Shown here: positions 1-14,040 of the stretch, one piece after another | Numbering within the stretch: the stretch's first letter is position 1 | Layout: the number at the start of each line of letters is the position of its first letter | Translations under genes and position numbers: made by a program | Source of the DNA: Sipunculus nudus | Lineage: Eukaryota > Annelida > Sipuncula > Golfingiida > Sipunculidae | Length of the DNA stretch: 64,000 nucleotides | NCBI GenBank assembly: GCA_026874595.1 | Contig: CM049311.1 | Coordinates: 12,305,676 to 12,369,675, forward strand | Direction of reading: 5' to 3' | Notes under the pieces: model-generated | Databases searched by the model: none | Told to the model about the DNA's origin: nothing | The model's input: only the letters and a program-made list of their open reading frames with translations

Positions 1-3000
1 ATTTGAATTAGTATTCAAATCAATAATATGAAAAATGGGTTGTAACTGATTCGTTATCCAATATTAATGTATGTTGTATCATATGATGTATTAGAGGCGA
101 GTCTTGTCTAACATAAAAATAAGAACTTTCTTTAACTCCTGCGTGGGTATCACGACTGACATTGAAAGTTAGATCAGCCATGATTTTGTTTAATAAAGTT
201 TGTTCTATATATTTATATATACATCGACGTGAACAGAACTGGAGACTTTTACAGCAAGGAACAAGACGAATTCGAGTGCAAGAACTTTCAATAATGGCAG
301 CAGGGACAAAAATAATATTTCATTCTTTCAAAATGCATATTTTAAAGTCCCTCATACTCCATTGGCACCTATTAACAATGGTTGTGATTTCATTATGATC
401 TTACCCTTACCTGAGCATTCTGCACTATACATGGAATTTTAGACAAATTAATTTCGCACATTGACGAACACAGTATTGTCATTAAAGGATTTTGTTCTGC
501 AGATTCCTCCAAATACTGATGAAAACACATTGATTAGCTTTTATGTGTGCTATTACAGAACTGTGTAAGTATATCCCATAAAGTGTTTGTTTTAAAGTTC
601 CCATAAAACTACCCACGCCAAATGTTCTCTTTAATTTATCATCTGCAAATAGTACACAGAAAAATTAAGGGTTTTTTTTATTATGGCAGGTGTATCTGGT
701 TTTCTTTGCAAACCCTGAATCTTGAACAAGTTAAAAGGAACAGAAAAAAATATCTTTAGATCTTTTGGAAAATACTTTTTACATGAATATTTAAATTCAC
801 GGGTGACATAGTCATCAAGAGTCTAAAGCTATAAAAGCACGAGATATTTGCGATGTCAAACAATGGTCAAACATTTAGCATTTATCAAAAATGAAAAAGG
901 TTTAAATGAAGAAGATCTTAAAGTAAATACAAAGACATATTTATGATATAAGATCTTATCATGTTAACCTCGCCTCATTGTGGAAGTAGATTGGTATCAC
1001 ATTTACAATAAATATTCTTTTACGCTCATTCTCTTTCCTTTCAGAATGACAGATGGCTTCCCTTTAAAATAATGTTTACAGGTCTATATTCCTAGTTTGT
1101 TAGGACAATAAGCCGTTAAGGTGTTTAAACTAAGGGTAGAAGGTATCATGTTTAATCCTCGTGAATTACTAAAAATAAAATGAACTATCAATATATCCTG
1201 GGATATTCGTTCTAATATTTTTTTTTTATTCCTGGCTTATCGCTATTTGCGTACAAATGACGTTCAGACAACAGGCCTTCAAGCTCATTCAGTAGACACT
1301 ACCACAAACAAGCTAAAGACCGTTTCTCATTACAAAAAAAAATTTAATCGTTTAAAGGAAACTGTTTATCATAGCAAAAGTAATATTACCCACTATTTCT
1401 TATCAATTGTGACAGGCCAAAGTTAGATTACAAGCGATGGGAAAACAATCTTATGCATTGCTTCAGTAATATGCTGCAGATTCAGAAATGTTAGTTGGGT
1501 GTTTACTTTCCTGGATTTCGTGGGTCAAAGTCATCCACGATTTCTTGATTACAATGATAAAATTGTATATTATTATTTTATGAATACTATTGGTAAATAT
1601 AATGAGCTGAGTCACTTTTCCTGAAAATGGCTGTAATGCTACATGATTTATAAATAGTATATTGTCCATTCAATTAACCTTATACATCGCACAAACACGG
1701 TTCACTGAACGCAAAATTGATGAATCAAACGATATCAAAGTAAATTTACAACATTTTGGACACGAAAAGAACGGAACATGTTTCAATGGTATAACCCTGG
1801 GAAGCGATTGTATAAAACACTTATTCCGAATATTGCCGGCTACACGTATACACATAAAAGGGAGACATTGATAAGATACGGGGCAATTCTTTGTATAATG
1901 CCGAAAGCTGTGTAGAAACATGAGACGTAAGTATAAGCATCACAGAATACTAGTATGCAAATTATGCCCGGCTTAAAACCTGTCTGGTAAGCCATTATAG
2001 TCGATTTTAATAATAAACAATCTCTAAATAGTTGGCACTTTGAATGCCGAACGAACCTCTTTCTCTGTCCTTTCCGCGATTGATAGGCGCTACCAGTGAC
2101 TGGGGCCGAGTGAGGGTTTTTATTTCTGTTTACTTGGTGTGATTGGGGTATTAAGTTGGAATCGATGAACCAATGGGGACATGTAGGTCACGGCCGATTA
2201 AATCCATTGTTAGGCCCTTGACGGATGAGGCTTGTTTGCACAAAACTGATCGATTTGCCTTGGTGCAGGTGCACGTATGTATTACCTGTGTGCATATTCT
2301 CGTCACCTTATTGCACAAATGTAGATATTAATAATGTATGTATGATTAACATTTACATTATATTTCCACGTATTCAATTAGCCCAAGATATGAGTTTTGC
2401 ACAAATTTTAAGCCCTCGATATGTTCTGAATCTGAAGTATTACAAAAAAGTAATCAGGCATATTCATTGATCTTTTTTATTTTCGAAGACAGCGCTCCTT
2501 AGGTTCCTTTTATTTCTTGATATATATCACAGACACTTTATTGGTTTCTCTCAAAGCACAGCTGCCCAGTCTGATTCTGCTATGATGTCCCATAAATTAC
2601 TAATATTCCATTTCAAAGCAGATATACTTCTCTCCATATACCCAAAGACGATCTCGTTGGTTCATACCTCTATTTGTATAATTGATCTTTTTGTTCGTTA
2701 CTTTACATATCCATGTATCGTTTTCATATGCTCCTCAAGTGCAACATGTTAATGTCTTTACATATATTTTGTTTTGACCAGATTATTTTATTGATTGAAA
2801 TGGACACATATAAAAAAAAAGTAATGGTTGATTATAACACTTAACCGTAATTAGCATACCTATTCGGCACGAATAATTCATGGAAAAGGTAAGGAACAGG
2901 TGACCCTCTAAAAAAGAGACCATACGAACGGTTTAACCTAATTTAAAGAAAACAAATATAGATACAATTTGTAAATTAAAGCTTGTTATGCTCTTGAATA

Positions 3001-6000
3001 ACGCAATCAAGGTGGTACATCTCATCTTTAGTTGTGATGCTGGAAAGGCATGAGCAGCGAGTCTTGCACTATCTTACAGCCTTATAGAGTGGGCAATACC
3101 CTTTGCCAGAATAAACAGGTAGCAAGATTATCCTTGGAAAAAGCAGTATCCAAAATGTAGTAACTTTTTTTTCTAATTGATAAATAAGTAACTATATGGC
3201 AAATATTTTTATAACATGGCAGAATTTGTGAAAACGGCGATATCTTTACTGTACATTGTCAACGCCTAATAATACTACATATGGTTTCCATCCGGTTGAA
3301 ATGATCTAATAGAAAGTTTAGATCTGATTTTTATCTTTGCTATAAAAATATATTGTTTTCAATTGAAACAGGGATGGCATTTAACTCAAGTATTATCAAG
3401 AATAATTTCCATTCGATTCCATATAATAATTATTCATAATACATTTTTACCAAGATGGATTTCATCTAACAGTACGATCACAAGAGAATCAACATGCACC
3501 TAACAACAGTACTTCCGTTGATTTATATGTTCTATCTAATAAAGTAAATAATCGTATTTTGGGGATATAAACATTTCCATGTAAAACACCTCTTTTGATT
3601 GCTTATCGATTAAGATAATCTTTATTGAACCTGGGTTTGAAAATTACTTAACATTAGCATTTATTTATTCAAAAATGTTTTGTAAATATAAGAGTTGATT
3701 GTGAATCAAACCATATATAACTGAATTATGGTTTTGGTATTAACCCTCCAAGGTAGAACCTATAACTGCATAAGATGATTAGATCGACAATTAATCTATC
3801 GGATTAATTATAGCCGCTATGTTAGAAGGTAGATCGTGGCAATCTTTCAGGCATATTCCTTTTGTTTGTTCTTTCATGACCTCTTCTCTATATCCGTTTA
3901 CATATCTAAACCCACTTTTTGTTAGTCCTTTTAATAGATCTGATCTGGATACGCTCACAATGACAGAAAAGGCAACAATAAATGAATTTAATACTTTGCT
4001 ACGGGTTCATCCAGAAAACAAATCCATTTCAAGCAATATAACCCTAAGAAGCAAATGCTTGAAAAATTTCGCCGCTGAAATTGCTGATGTGTCTTATATA
4101 CTAGAGTGTTACAGAAAAACATCTGCTTAAACTATTTTTTCGGTAAATATTTAATGGACGTCTTCATTAGAAATGTCATCATTCACATACAGATTCACGA
4201 CCATTATAATATATATTTTTCTATCACATTCATACAAAACTGACAGAGATTTTTTTGGCCTTTTAATACACACTGGATAAAGGGAGGAACAAATACATAA
4301 GTCGTAGATATTTGAATGTTCAAGAAACTTTGAAAAAGCTCTCAAACATGCAGGAAATTGACTTTTGCAATTTGTGACATGTACTAGTTAGATAATCAAA
4401 TTAAACAATACCTAATTCCCTCGAGAAACGCGTGTTTCTTTTGTGTATTCTGCTGAATCAGCATTTATTCGAAGACTGATACCCTGTTGTCTGGTATACC
4501 TTTCTCAGAGGCGACATATCATTTAACCTAGGTAAAATATGTCCTGTTATGAAAAAGCTGAAACTCTCTAAGAACAATCCTCACAAATGTAGGCTACACA
4601 CAGATGACGCCTTCCAATGGCTCTTTCCAAATTATTTTACAAAATAAATATCTGATGACTTCTGCAGTACATAGCCAACATTGAGAGCAATACTATTTGA
4701 CGATGTCAATAATGTAAAGCCTGCCAATGATACATTTTAAAAACTGCTGTCGAATTTTAAATAAAGTGAGTAATTTTACATATTAAAAGTGCACTCGAGA
4801 TCCTGGAGGAACGATTTTTTCATTTGGGTAATGAAGCAGTGAACGATCCAAACAGCAGTAAGCGAGGCATGGCAGTGATCCAGTCAAATTATTGTAAGCA
4901 AGGTTTGCAGCTTTGTTCAGGAGTGATATTTAATTTAATCATTAGCCACGCTACATCGTTTTCATTCCATTGTAGCCATGAGGGTATTTCTGCAGGTAAA
5001 TTTGTTAGAGCTGAAGTTATCAAAACGTGATATCATCAAGACACAAACTGGCAAGAAATGGATCTACTTTTGAAGAAAATAAATATTGATTCAATAGGGC
5101 GTACCTCCAGAAAGAGTGCCCGGCATTACTAATAACATGATTATGTTCTGTTAGGTAACGAGATATTTAGCTTACTTCTAAGAGTGCGCAGACGGCTCAT
5201 CTGCAAACGATCAAGGATTAACTGATGGAATACCAAATAAGGGTTATAAAGTTCATACCACTAGAGGCAGAGGAACATCTACTTTAACAAACTAAACACA
5301 GATCATTGAAATGTGGTCACTCTATCGCTCTATGTAACGAAACATGGGTGAGGTAACTCTCTCTTTAATCTATGCTCTGCTGGATGATGCTAAGGTGACC
5401 CGGCTGACTACCTGTGCGCTCTTTCCGTAGAGCCTACGTCCTTGAGAATCATAATGCCGTGCAGAAATATACATCGATGATATATGTATAATTTATCAAA
5501 TAAGGCTTTCTGAGATAAAATAAATTTAAGATGATGTTAAATTGAAAAAAAAGCCTACATTGGTTACCCGGGTTGTACAGACTGTGGAACAAAGCTGATA
5601 AGACTTTTCGAACTGACAACGTACTCTTGTTCAGTATGTATTGGTCAATTATATCAGCGGTAACAACCAGAGCAAGCACTAAGATCAGACTATTAAAATT
5701 ACAATAGGACAATTACATTTAAAATTACAAACATAATTACATATGGGAACTAGAAAGCACCCAAAGAAAACATACCTCCGCTGACAACTGTGTCCTCATC
5801 AAGGTTTGCCTAAAATTCAATCAACCAACACACACCATGCGACACTAAAATTCTAAAATTTATTGAAAATATGATAGGTCATTAAAATAATATGTCTATA
5901 ACCAATCTTTCAACATAACTATCACAAAGAGCTCTAGTTGTATTGTTTTCATAAATAATAAAGGTTTATTGTATCTTCTGTTTTGTACAAGCTCTGGCTG

Positions 6001-9000
6001 ATTTATTATGAATTTAGCGAGTCAAAACCTCCATGACGTTGGAGGTTTTGAGCTATTCATCTTTTGAGCTCAGTCAGTTTGAGAAATTATTGGAAAAATC
6101 TTAAGCTCAGCGAAGCCACACGTACAGCAGTCAAGTAACCGACCACTAGGACGGGGCTGAGTTCACAGCCACATATGTCTTATTATGACTTCATTGTACC
6201 AAGATTCCATGTGGCCGACTTTACCACGATGACGAGAACACGTAAAAGGTGCATTTGTGTTGTTTAAAGAAAAGCTTCAGTGTTCTTTATCGATTTTAAT
6301 AAAGTTTTCCTGAAAGCATTTAATTTTCAGATCCGTATTTAGTTTAACCATTAAGTTCTAATTAAATTGTTTCTTTATGTCGCCAATGGACAACCCTCCC
6401 ATCTAGATTGAACAGAATTTTATAAGAACCGTTGAAGATATGGCCAGGACCATACATAAACCTGACCTTTCAGGAACACAGCAAACGCTACACAGTTGCA
6501 TAAACTATCCAGGAGAGATTAGGCAGGAACTCTTAATTTTGAGGTTTATAAATATTTTAACACTGTAGAGACGATATTCCTATCATATGAAAAAAAATTA
6601 ATTGAACAATGAACACTTAGGAGATAGAGGCCCATATTTGCTAACCAGTATATATATGTGTGTATGTGTGTGTGTGCCAGATTTTGTCAATTTTGTTTAT
6701 CCTCTTGAAAAAAAAAATGATCTCTTCAGTGTAATTCTTGTTCACTTCAGTTCCTCGGTTCTTGCAGTTCTTTTTCTGCTACTCCCAGCATATTGATCAA
6801 CTAAAAACGTGTTTAAAAAAAATAACATCCTATTCACAAACGTATATTCCACACCATCCTTGAAATTCTCTTGTGGCGCGGGCCCCACTCCATTCTTTTC
6901 TATGAATCAACACTTGATCATTTCCATATCCAAAAGTCTGAAGAACAATCTTTACAGAGCAAGGTATCAAACTCAACTGAAGAAAATATTATTTTATTTT
7001 TAAAAAGGGTGTACCTAGTAATCCCGGTGCAAAAGGCTGGCACACCTGTACCCAATGTCCTGTATCCAAATTACACGACACCCAGCACTGTATATTACAA
7101 ATTAAACTTTGCAACTTTATTATTGTCTAAACTCGGTAAATTATTTACATCCTTCAGCACACACATTATCAACAACTTACATAAAGCATTAAAACAGTTG
7201 TTAACACCAATATTCGGGATTTTTTTTCTGAATCACCCGATATATATACATACACATTGGTGTATGCAATGGTATACATGGCGGGATGTCAAAGGCAATA
7301 CTAAAGGCCAGCTGCCCCTTGTGAAAACAAGAGAAGAACCTTAAACAGAAGATTTTACTCTAAGACGCAAAAAGCAAAGCCCTAGAAAGGAAACGTTCTG
7401 ATTACATATACTGAGTATTTTTTTAGTTGCCTTGTATAAGCAAATCATGCTAGTATATTGTAAAAAAAACATTTAAAGTGATACAATTTAAAATTTAGGA
7501 AAATAGTGTATTTATTTTGGAATGTGTTTTTTTCTGGGTGTCGATGGACTTATATAGAGATTACCAGAAGTATTGTGCAGAGAATCAGCAAAAAAAGAGA
7601 ATGTCCATTTTTTTTGTGATGATACAAATGTTTAAATAAGAAAATATACTAAAATGTTCTGGTCTGGTGAAATTAACAATTAATTTTAGGTTGAGGGCGA
7701 ACAGAACGTCGTGTAGACCGAGAAATTTTGGGGCTAAATCACAGCCACAAATCAGACCAATCACAAGGACCAAAATAAACCAAGTATGTCTTTTCCATCC
7801 ATCCATGAAAGGTACAGGTAAAGGTAAAACCTCCTGGAATACAGAAACTATAACAATATGCCACTCACAGGCTGTTGTTGTTGGGGAATAACGTTTCAAC
7901 AAAGTATAGTATGTATCAAAATATCAATAAAGTATCATATGTATTTAAGTATCATGTGTTTTTCAATATCAATAATGTATGTGTGTTGTATGTGAACATC
8001 ATTACATGATATGAGAAACCATTAGCCAAACTTCCAAAAATTTGCACGTTTTTTCGACAATAAATATGCAAGGTAAGTTTCAAAGTATCCAAAGTCCTTG
8101 ATGTGTGTGGAAATATTAATTGTTGAATAGTTTAAATAGTGCATCAGATTCAAGTATAAAGCAGTTCTGCTATGTGAGACTACAATATCATCAGATATAC
8201 TATGTGTATTAATGATGACATAATATACGGGCCATAATAAAATCAAGTACACTACTATCAGTATCTGTATTATTACAAAATGCGATTACTCACAACGAAT
8301 TCTGATGAACTCTGAAAAAGACATAATAAAATGTTCATACACTCCAGAATATTTCAAGAGCTAAGTGTACTTTACTTTTGTCCAAGCACTGAATTTCATT
8401 CAAGTCCCTGTTTTATTTCATAATAATTAACAGTTGTTTCTTGGTCTAATTTGCTAATACATTTTTAATCTTAATCCTCTTGTGATTATCATTAAGAGTA
8501 ATTAGTCATAAGTTTCAGATAGCCCATTTTTGCTCTGTCATCATACAAGGAAATACTTATATCTTATTGTAAATGATAAGATCTTGTGTTTTACCTATCA
8601 GGGAATAATATATTTAATCCTTCTCCTTTACATTAAATTTGGGTAATTAAATTATCATAACACACATCCATATGTGAATGGCATCCAGTCCATAACAAGG
8701 TAACACTAGGTGGCTGGGTAGGAGACTGGTACATGCAGTTGTTCCTTTGGAATAACATTTGCTATTAGATATTTTAAGAGACCCCATTATACTTTTATAC
8801 AGGTATTAAACACTCGTTCCATCTGTCTTACAATTATAGCTCATTTACAAGTCCCAGAAATTCACCCTAGCGCCATCTGTCTTATATAGACAAAACAATT
8901 GGTTGTACATACTTTCGAAGTAGATTTATGGCAGGATTTCATAAAAACAGTTTAATAGATTTCGGTCATTAATACAAACCTGTATAATAACATATATAGC

Positions 9001-9107
9001 TCGTAAACATGTTACTATAAAATCATACATTCAGACAAAATCTGATATAACCATTAATGTGAAATCCCTTTCTAGCCATATGTGGATCTTCCCATACATG
9101 CTGACAT
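1..9107. other. AT-rich stretch with no convincing gene
   Basis: About 9 kb in which open frames are short (the longest is 157 codons at 6871-7344), AT-biased and resemble no family I know. I found no run of phase-compatible exons, no tRNA and no transposon protein. A perfect hairpin lies at 6022-6051. Two minus-strand frames begin with hydrophobic, signal-peptide-like starts (near 5712 and 7806), but neither has a recognisable continuation. Intergenic or intronic DNA of a gene outside the window is the simplest reading. Confidence 0.6.
6022..6051. repeat. Perfect 11-bp inverted repeat (hairpin)
   Basis: TCAAAACCTCC and GGAGGTTTTGA flank an 8-nt loop (ATGACGTT). The arms are exact. It sits in otherwise unremarkable AT-rich DNA. 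It may be the tip of a small palindromic element or chance; no TIR element could be outlined around it. Confidence 0.6.
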
Positions 9108-9873
9108 TGTTACGGAACCTTATATCAACATATCACGTATGCGTGATGAACACAAACATTGCAATGGAGATGGAAAAAAAACAGATTCTGTAACAAGAAG
9201 TCTTCTCAAAAAGAAGACATTGTTTTTTTGTAAACAAATGACCATAATTTATTCTTAAAACACCCCTAATATTACAATACACTAAACAAAGTGCACAGTA
9301 CCTGGATACCACTGTCACAACGATAAGTCCTTTTAAATGTATATGCCGGATGAACAGTCCACACAAATCCTCTCGGAGAATAACCGTCCAAAGTAAAGCT
9401 CTTGTAACAATCAAGAAAGTAAACTTGAGGCAAGTAGCATTAAATTGTATAGAGTTAGTAATAGTAGAATCACTGAAATTACTGGATAATCGGACAGGTC
9501 CCATAAACTGACATAAACACGTCTTTGTCCGAATAAATCTTCTCTTACCTCTCTCTCGGCTCTAAAACACAGCCCCCTATTTATAACTTCTTGCCCCAAG
9601 CTGAGAATTTTCTACTTCTCGAACAGTCTAAAGGATCTAACATAGTACACAGTAAACACGCCTTACAGGACTCATCTATAAGAACATCGCTGTGTCTCTA
9701 CATACCAGGGTCCACACGTGAGCTCGCCCCGGCTCGGCGAGAAAATCCCAAGCTAGCATGACAACAAGAGTTCAACCAGTACGGATTAAACCGAGAGTGC
9801 AACACGCGGCCAGACGCGGGCGTTTCAACACCAGTTACGCCCGTGTCACACAATAAAAAGGGCACCTATAACA
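9108..9873 (-). mobile_element. Solo LTR, copy 1
   Basis: A 766-bp element that in minus orientation begins TGTTATAGG and ends GGTTCCGTAACA, the TG..CA ends usual for LTRs. It is flanked by a direct 4-bp repeat (ACAT at 9104-9107 and 9874-9877). It contains a TATA-like box (TATAAAT, complement of 9579-9585) and an AATAAA signal (complement of 9248-9253), in the order expected of an LTR promoter and polyadenylation site. The element at 34094-34888 is a diverged copy in the opposite orientation. No gag or pol sequence lies beside either copy, so both look like solo LTRs left by recombination. The superfamily cannot be assigned from the LTR alone. Confidence 0.75.
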
Positions 9874-10493
9874 ACATATAGGAGGGTAACACATTAATGT
9901 ACAAGGGTATATTCAGGAAAAACCCTAATTGAACGTGAAATAATAAGCTAGTTAGGAAATGGGCCTTTCCATACAGCCATCTCATTTACACGTGCCACGG
10001 TTCCTACACCGAAAATATTGTATGGTATTATTACATAGCTATAATACATAACTATACATAGTTATTATTACATAACTATTGTTATAGCCTCAACTTGCAT
10101 CGTGCATCAGGAAAATAACGGTTCCCCGACAGTCAATTACATAACGTCATATAGTTACAATGAGTATTCCTTCCCCTACAGAAACAACTCCTCCGCTCCT
10201 GTCTCGAATCACATGGTTATAAAGACCACCGATGTATTCGCAATAAATATAAAATATAACAAGGTATTCCACCTGATCTAGTGTTAAGCGGTGACAATAT
10301 AAATGATTAATGATCTTTTTTTTCATTCTACCTGAGTTTTAATAGTTCAGGATTGTTCAGGATCTCCACAACATGACCCCACGATAAGGAACGTCTGGCC
10401 TTCACTAAAGTTGAGCGGAAAAAGAAGTTGACCCTTTTATTGTAATTAACCCTAAAGATAAACCATAGCTAAACAAGCAAATTCGTGGAATTA
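9874..10493. other. Short spacer, nothing recognised
   Basis: AT-rich sequence between the solo LTR and the GACA-rich array. It contains short repeats of the type CATAACTATA at about 10030-10085. No coding region was seen. Confidence 0.5.
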
Positions 10494-11882
10494 ACGTCCC
10501 CCGCTTTGGGATCTTGTTGTTTTTCATGCTTGATAAAGGACGGACAGACAGAGTGACAGACAGACAGAAAACAGACACTCCAAAACAAATCCCAACCAGT
10601 GTATGCATGAGAGCAATCACTGACCAAAATTTGAATGAAATCGGATAATATTTAGTAAAGTTATCCCACAGAAACGAAAACCTGACAAACTGAGAGACAG
10701 AGTGACAGAAAAACAGACAGACATAAGCCAGACACTTCAAAATAAATCCATACCAAGGTATGCATGAGAGCAATCACTGAACAAAATTTTAAATGGCATC
10801 GGATAATATTAAGGAAAGTTATAGCAGGAAAACGAAAACCGACAGTCGGACAGACAAAGTGACAGACAGACAGACAGACAAAAGCCACACATTCCAAAAC
10901 TTATCCCAACCAAGGTATGCATGAGAGCAATCACTGAACAAAATTTGAATGACATCGGATAATATTAAGGAATGTTATAGCAGGAAAACGAAAACCTGAC
11001 AGTCGGACAGACAAAGTGACAGACAGACAGACAGACAAATGCCACACACTCCAAAACTTATCCCAGCCAAGGTATGCATGAGAGCAATGTCTGACCAAAA
11101 TTTGAATGAAATGAGATAATATTTAGGAAAGTTATGACACGGAAATGAAAATCTGACGGACTGACAAACAGAGTGACAGACAGACAGACATATGCCAGAC
11201 ACTCCAAAACCAATCCAACCAAAGTAACCATGAGAGTAATCACTGATCAAAATTTGAATGAAATCAGATAATATTTAGGAAAATAATGGCACAGACACGA
11301 AAACCTGAGAGACCGACAGACAAAGTGACAGACAGACAGACAGAAGCCATACACTCCAAAAACCAATCCCAACCAAGGTAAGCATAAGAGCAATCACTGA
11401 CCAAAATTTGAAGAAAGTCGGTTAATAATTAGGAAATTTATTGCATGGAAATGAGAAACTGACACACAGACAGACAGACAAAATGACAGACATACAGACA
11501 GACAGTCAGAAGCCAGACACTCCAAAACAAATCCTAACCAAGGTATGCATGAGAGCAATTACTGATTCAAATTTGAATGAAATCGGATAATATTTAGGGA
11601 AGTTATCGCACGGAAACGAAAACCTGACAGACACACAAATAAAGTGACAGACAGACAGACAGAATCCTGACACTCCAAAACCAATCCCAACCAAGGTAAG
11701 CATGTAAGCAATCACTGACTCAAATTTGGATGGAATCGGATAATAGTTAGAAAAGTTATCGTGCGGAAACGAATCCTGACGGACGGACAGACAGACAGAG
11801 AGATGGACAGACAGAAGAACAGACAGACAGACAGACAGACAAACCCATAACAATGTCCCCAGCATCCGCGGAGCGGGGGACA
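10494..11882. repeat. Tandem ~155-bp array with GACA tracts, ended by a GTCCCC/GGGGGAC palindrome
   Basis: Eight copies of a unit of about 151-163 bp. Each contains a (GACA)n tract, a segment reading CCAAAATTTGAATGAAATCGG, and TATGCATGAGAGCAATCACTG. The array starts near a GTCCCCCGC motif (10496) and ends in the imperfect palindrome at 11854-11882 (TGTCCCC...GGGGGACA). A one-unit relative with the same terminal palindrome lies inverted at 23046-23270, so this is a dispersed element whose internal unit has been amplified here. Minus-strand frames rich in CLSVCLSV are by-products of the GACA tract and are not genes. Confidence 0.85.
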
Positions 11883-12545
11883 AAAAAAAATAAATTCAGG
11901 TTGACCAGCAGTTGGTATCTTCTGGTCCTTGAAAGGCTAATAATTTAATAAATCGAGTCCACTATTTATTCGGCGGATTAAGTCAAGCTTATGTAGCTTA
12001 TGTGTCAGATAAAACTGTGGTTTTAATGGATGGTTTTAAAATATACAAGGCGGGATACAATGGGCAAGATATGAATGTATATACTTTTGCACTTACCGGA
12101 ATCTGTTTTGGACGAATAAGCTTAAGTTAACCCTCACACAAACGACGCGAAAAATAAATGCCATTAAATATATAAAATCTCCTATTATTCATTCGAAATA
12201 AAAGAACACTCGTAGCCTGCTTCGTACAAGATAACAATAATTTGAGCGATAAAAAGCAAGCTTCTTAAAACACGGTTGTTTATTGCCACAATGTGTATCC
12301 AGTTATGCTTAAATTCAGAAAATTTTAAGAATGATGGATGAAATCCGATATTAGGTGATTCTATTATTAACAGAAGGGTACGTTATTCCAACAAACGGAA
12401 TAAAATTTGACATTTCGTCGTATCGTATCGTATAAACTCTTTATATATATTATTCGAATGACTATTCAGTAGTTCATAGATATGTTATGGTATTTCACCA
12501 CTAAATTTTAGGCATCTTCTAGGCCCAAAGTTATTTTTTATGTTA
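11883..12545. other. Spacer without recognised features
   Basis: AT-rich DNA between the GACA-rich array and the retrotransposon fragment. No exon, RNA or repeat could be supported. Confidence 0.5.
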
Positions 12546-12555
12546 TTTATTTATT

Positions 12556-13290
12556 TTCTTGAAGATGCATGATTATATTAGTAGTATATGTCGTGCGGCC
12601 TTTCTCGAGCTCCGCCGTTTAGCTTCAACCCGGCGTTTCCTCTCTATTAATGCGTGCTGTCGGCTCATTTGCGCCACAGTAATATCTCGCCTGGATTTTT
12701 GTAATTCAGTTCTAGCTGGGTTACCTGCAGAGCAAGTCTCGCGGCTACAGATGGTCCAGAATAATGCGGCGCGTCTCATTCTTAAGAAGCGTAAGACCGA
12801 CCACGTCACCCGGCTGCTCAAACAGCTCCATTGGCTACCCGTCAAGTACCTCATTAAATATAAAATTGCTGTTTTTGTTTACCGCCGTTTTGATGGCTCA
12901 GTTCCATCGTATTTGACTGAAAAAAATAATGATCTATCGGCCTTTGCGTACGCTGCGCTCGGCTGGCGGAAATCTTCTTAAAGTACTAAAGTGTAAAATG
13001 AAAATCGGTGTATGTTCCTTCCGTTTCATAGCCCCGAAAGTTTGGAATTCACTTCCTACTACAATTAGAAAATCTCCAACTCTTTTATCATTTAAAATTA
13101 ATTTAAAAACGTATCTCTTTCGGCAAGCTTTTGGTAATTAATATGAATTATTTTCTTTTTTCTGGGTCAGGCACAGGGATTAGAGTTCAATTATAAAATT
13201 GTATGTTGGTATGTGTGTGCGTGTGTGATTTGCGCTGTGAGTCCGAGCATCGGAAAATTCGGCGCTATATAAATACTATATATTATTAGT
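12556..13290 (+). pseudogene. 3' fragment of a CR1/L2-like non-LTR retrotransposon reverse transcriptase
   Basis: The frame from 12559 encodes the C-terminal thumb region of a reverse transcriptase, with the typical blocks SRLDFCNSVLAGLP, LQMVQNNAARLIL and LLKQLHWLPVKYLIKYKIA. A frameshift near 12930-12980 moves the reading to the frame of 12929-13141, which holds the family's closing block (SFRFIAPKVWNSLPTTIRKS, then FKINLKTYLFRQAF). The 3' end carries GGCGCTATATAAATA, typical of CR1/L2-like 3' tails, and runs into an (AT)n tract. Endonuclease and catalytic RT motifs are absent, so this is a 5'-truncated, frameshifted dead copy. The broad clade is assigned by motif style only. Confidence 0.85.
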
Positions 13291-13296
13291 ATATAG

Positions 13297-13300
<4 letters not shown>

Positions 13301-13342
<42 letters not shown>
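13301..13342. repeat. (AT)n microsatellite
   Basis: Alternating AT of about 42 bp, directly after the 3' tail of the retrotransposon fragment. It probably grew from the tail. Confidence 0.9.
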
Positions 13343-13344
<2 letters not shown>

Positions 13345-13960
13345 TTAATCCCTTATATTCATAAGTATATTCATTTCTATCTCTTTATATCAACCAACAT
13401 GACTATGTGTACATCATTATGATAGCAAAGACCTGGTAAAAGCCTATTTGCTACACTTTCCCATTTCAACTGTTCTGACGTAATCCTCTATTAATATCTT
13501 CCATTTAATGCCTTGGTTGTCTCTGGTTTGACAAACATTGATTATGGTCATAATTGAACCTGTGGTGTTTTTAACATTTACCAATTAATATGTTAACCAA
13601 TAAATGGTGCCTGATTTCAAAGCCTAACAATTTGACAAGAATAAAATTGCCTGGGTCTCCATGAAGACCATCTAAAGGCCCCTCTGTTGAGCTAAATCGA
13701 TACATGCTGCAGAGAAAATTCAGAGACAAAGCCTAGGGAATGCTTCATCTTTGTAATGAACATTTTTTATACAGGATTATTTCCACCAACCTTGACCGCT
13801 CTACATTCAATTTTTGGCGTAACAGATAAATCATTCCTACTTAATAATAACAAAATTAAAACAATGCCTGGAAAACTTAAATTTACCGGAATAAATTTAT
13901 GTATTTTATTTCATCTATTCTTATCAATGAACCACTGCTTCTTTTGTGATTTTTTTTAAA

Positions 13961-13963
<3 letters not shown>

Positions 13964-14039
<76 letters not shown>
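13964..14039. repeat. (AT)n microsatellite
   Basis: About 76 bp of pure AT. It is followed at about 14085-14140 by a (TAA)n/(TTA)n region that can fold back on itself. Confidence 0.9.

Positions 14040-14040
<1 letters not shown>

Noticed and set aside
3819-4130. 103-codon frame as a gene
   Set aside because: No family resemblance and no neighbouring phase-compatible exons.
6871-7344. 157-codon frame as a gene
   Set aside because: AT-biased composition, no recognisable domain, no splice or promoter context. Length alone is not enough in this base composition.
10494-11882. CRISPR-like repeat array
   Set aside because: Units are long, diverged and contiguous without unique spacers, and the genome is animal.
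10405-11883. Minus-strand frames with CLSVCLSVCHSV repeats
   Set aside because: Translation of (CTGT)n tracts in the tandem array; not conserved as protein.
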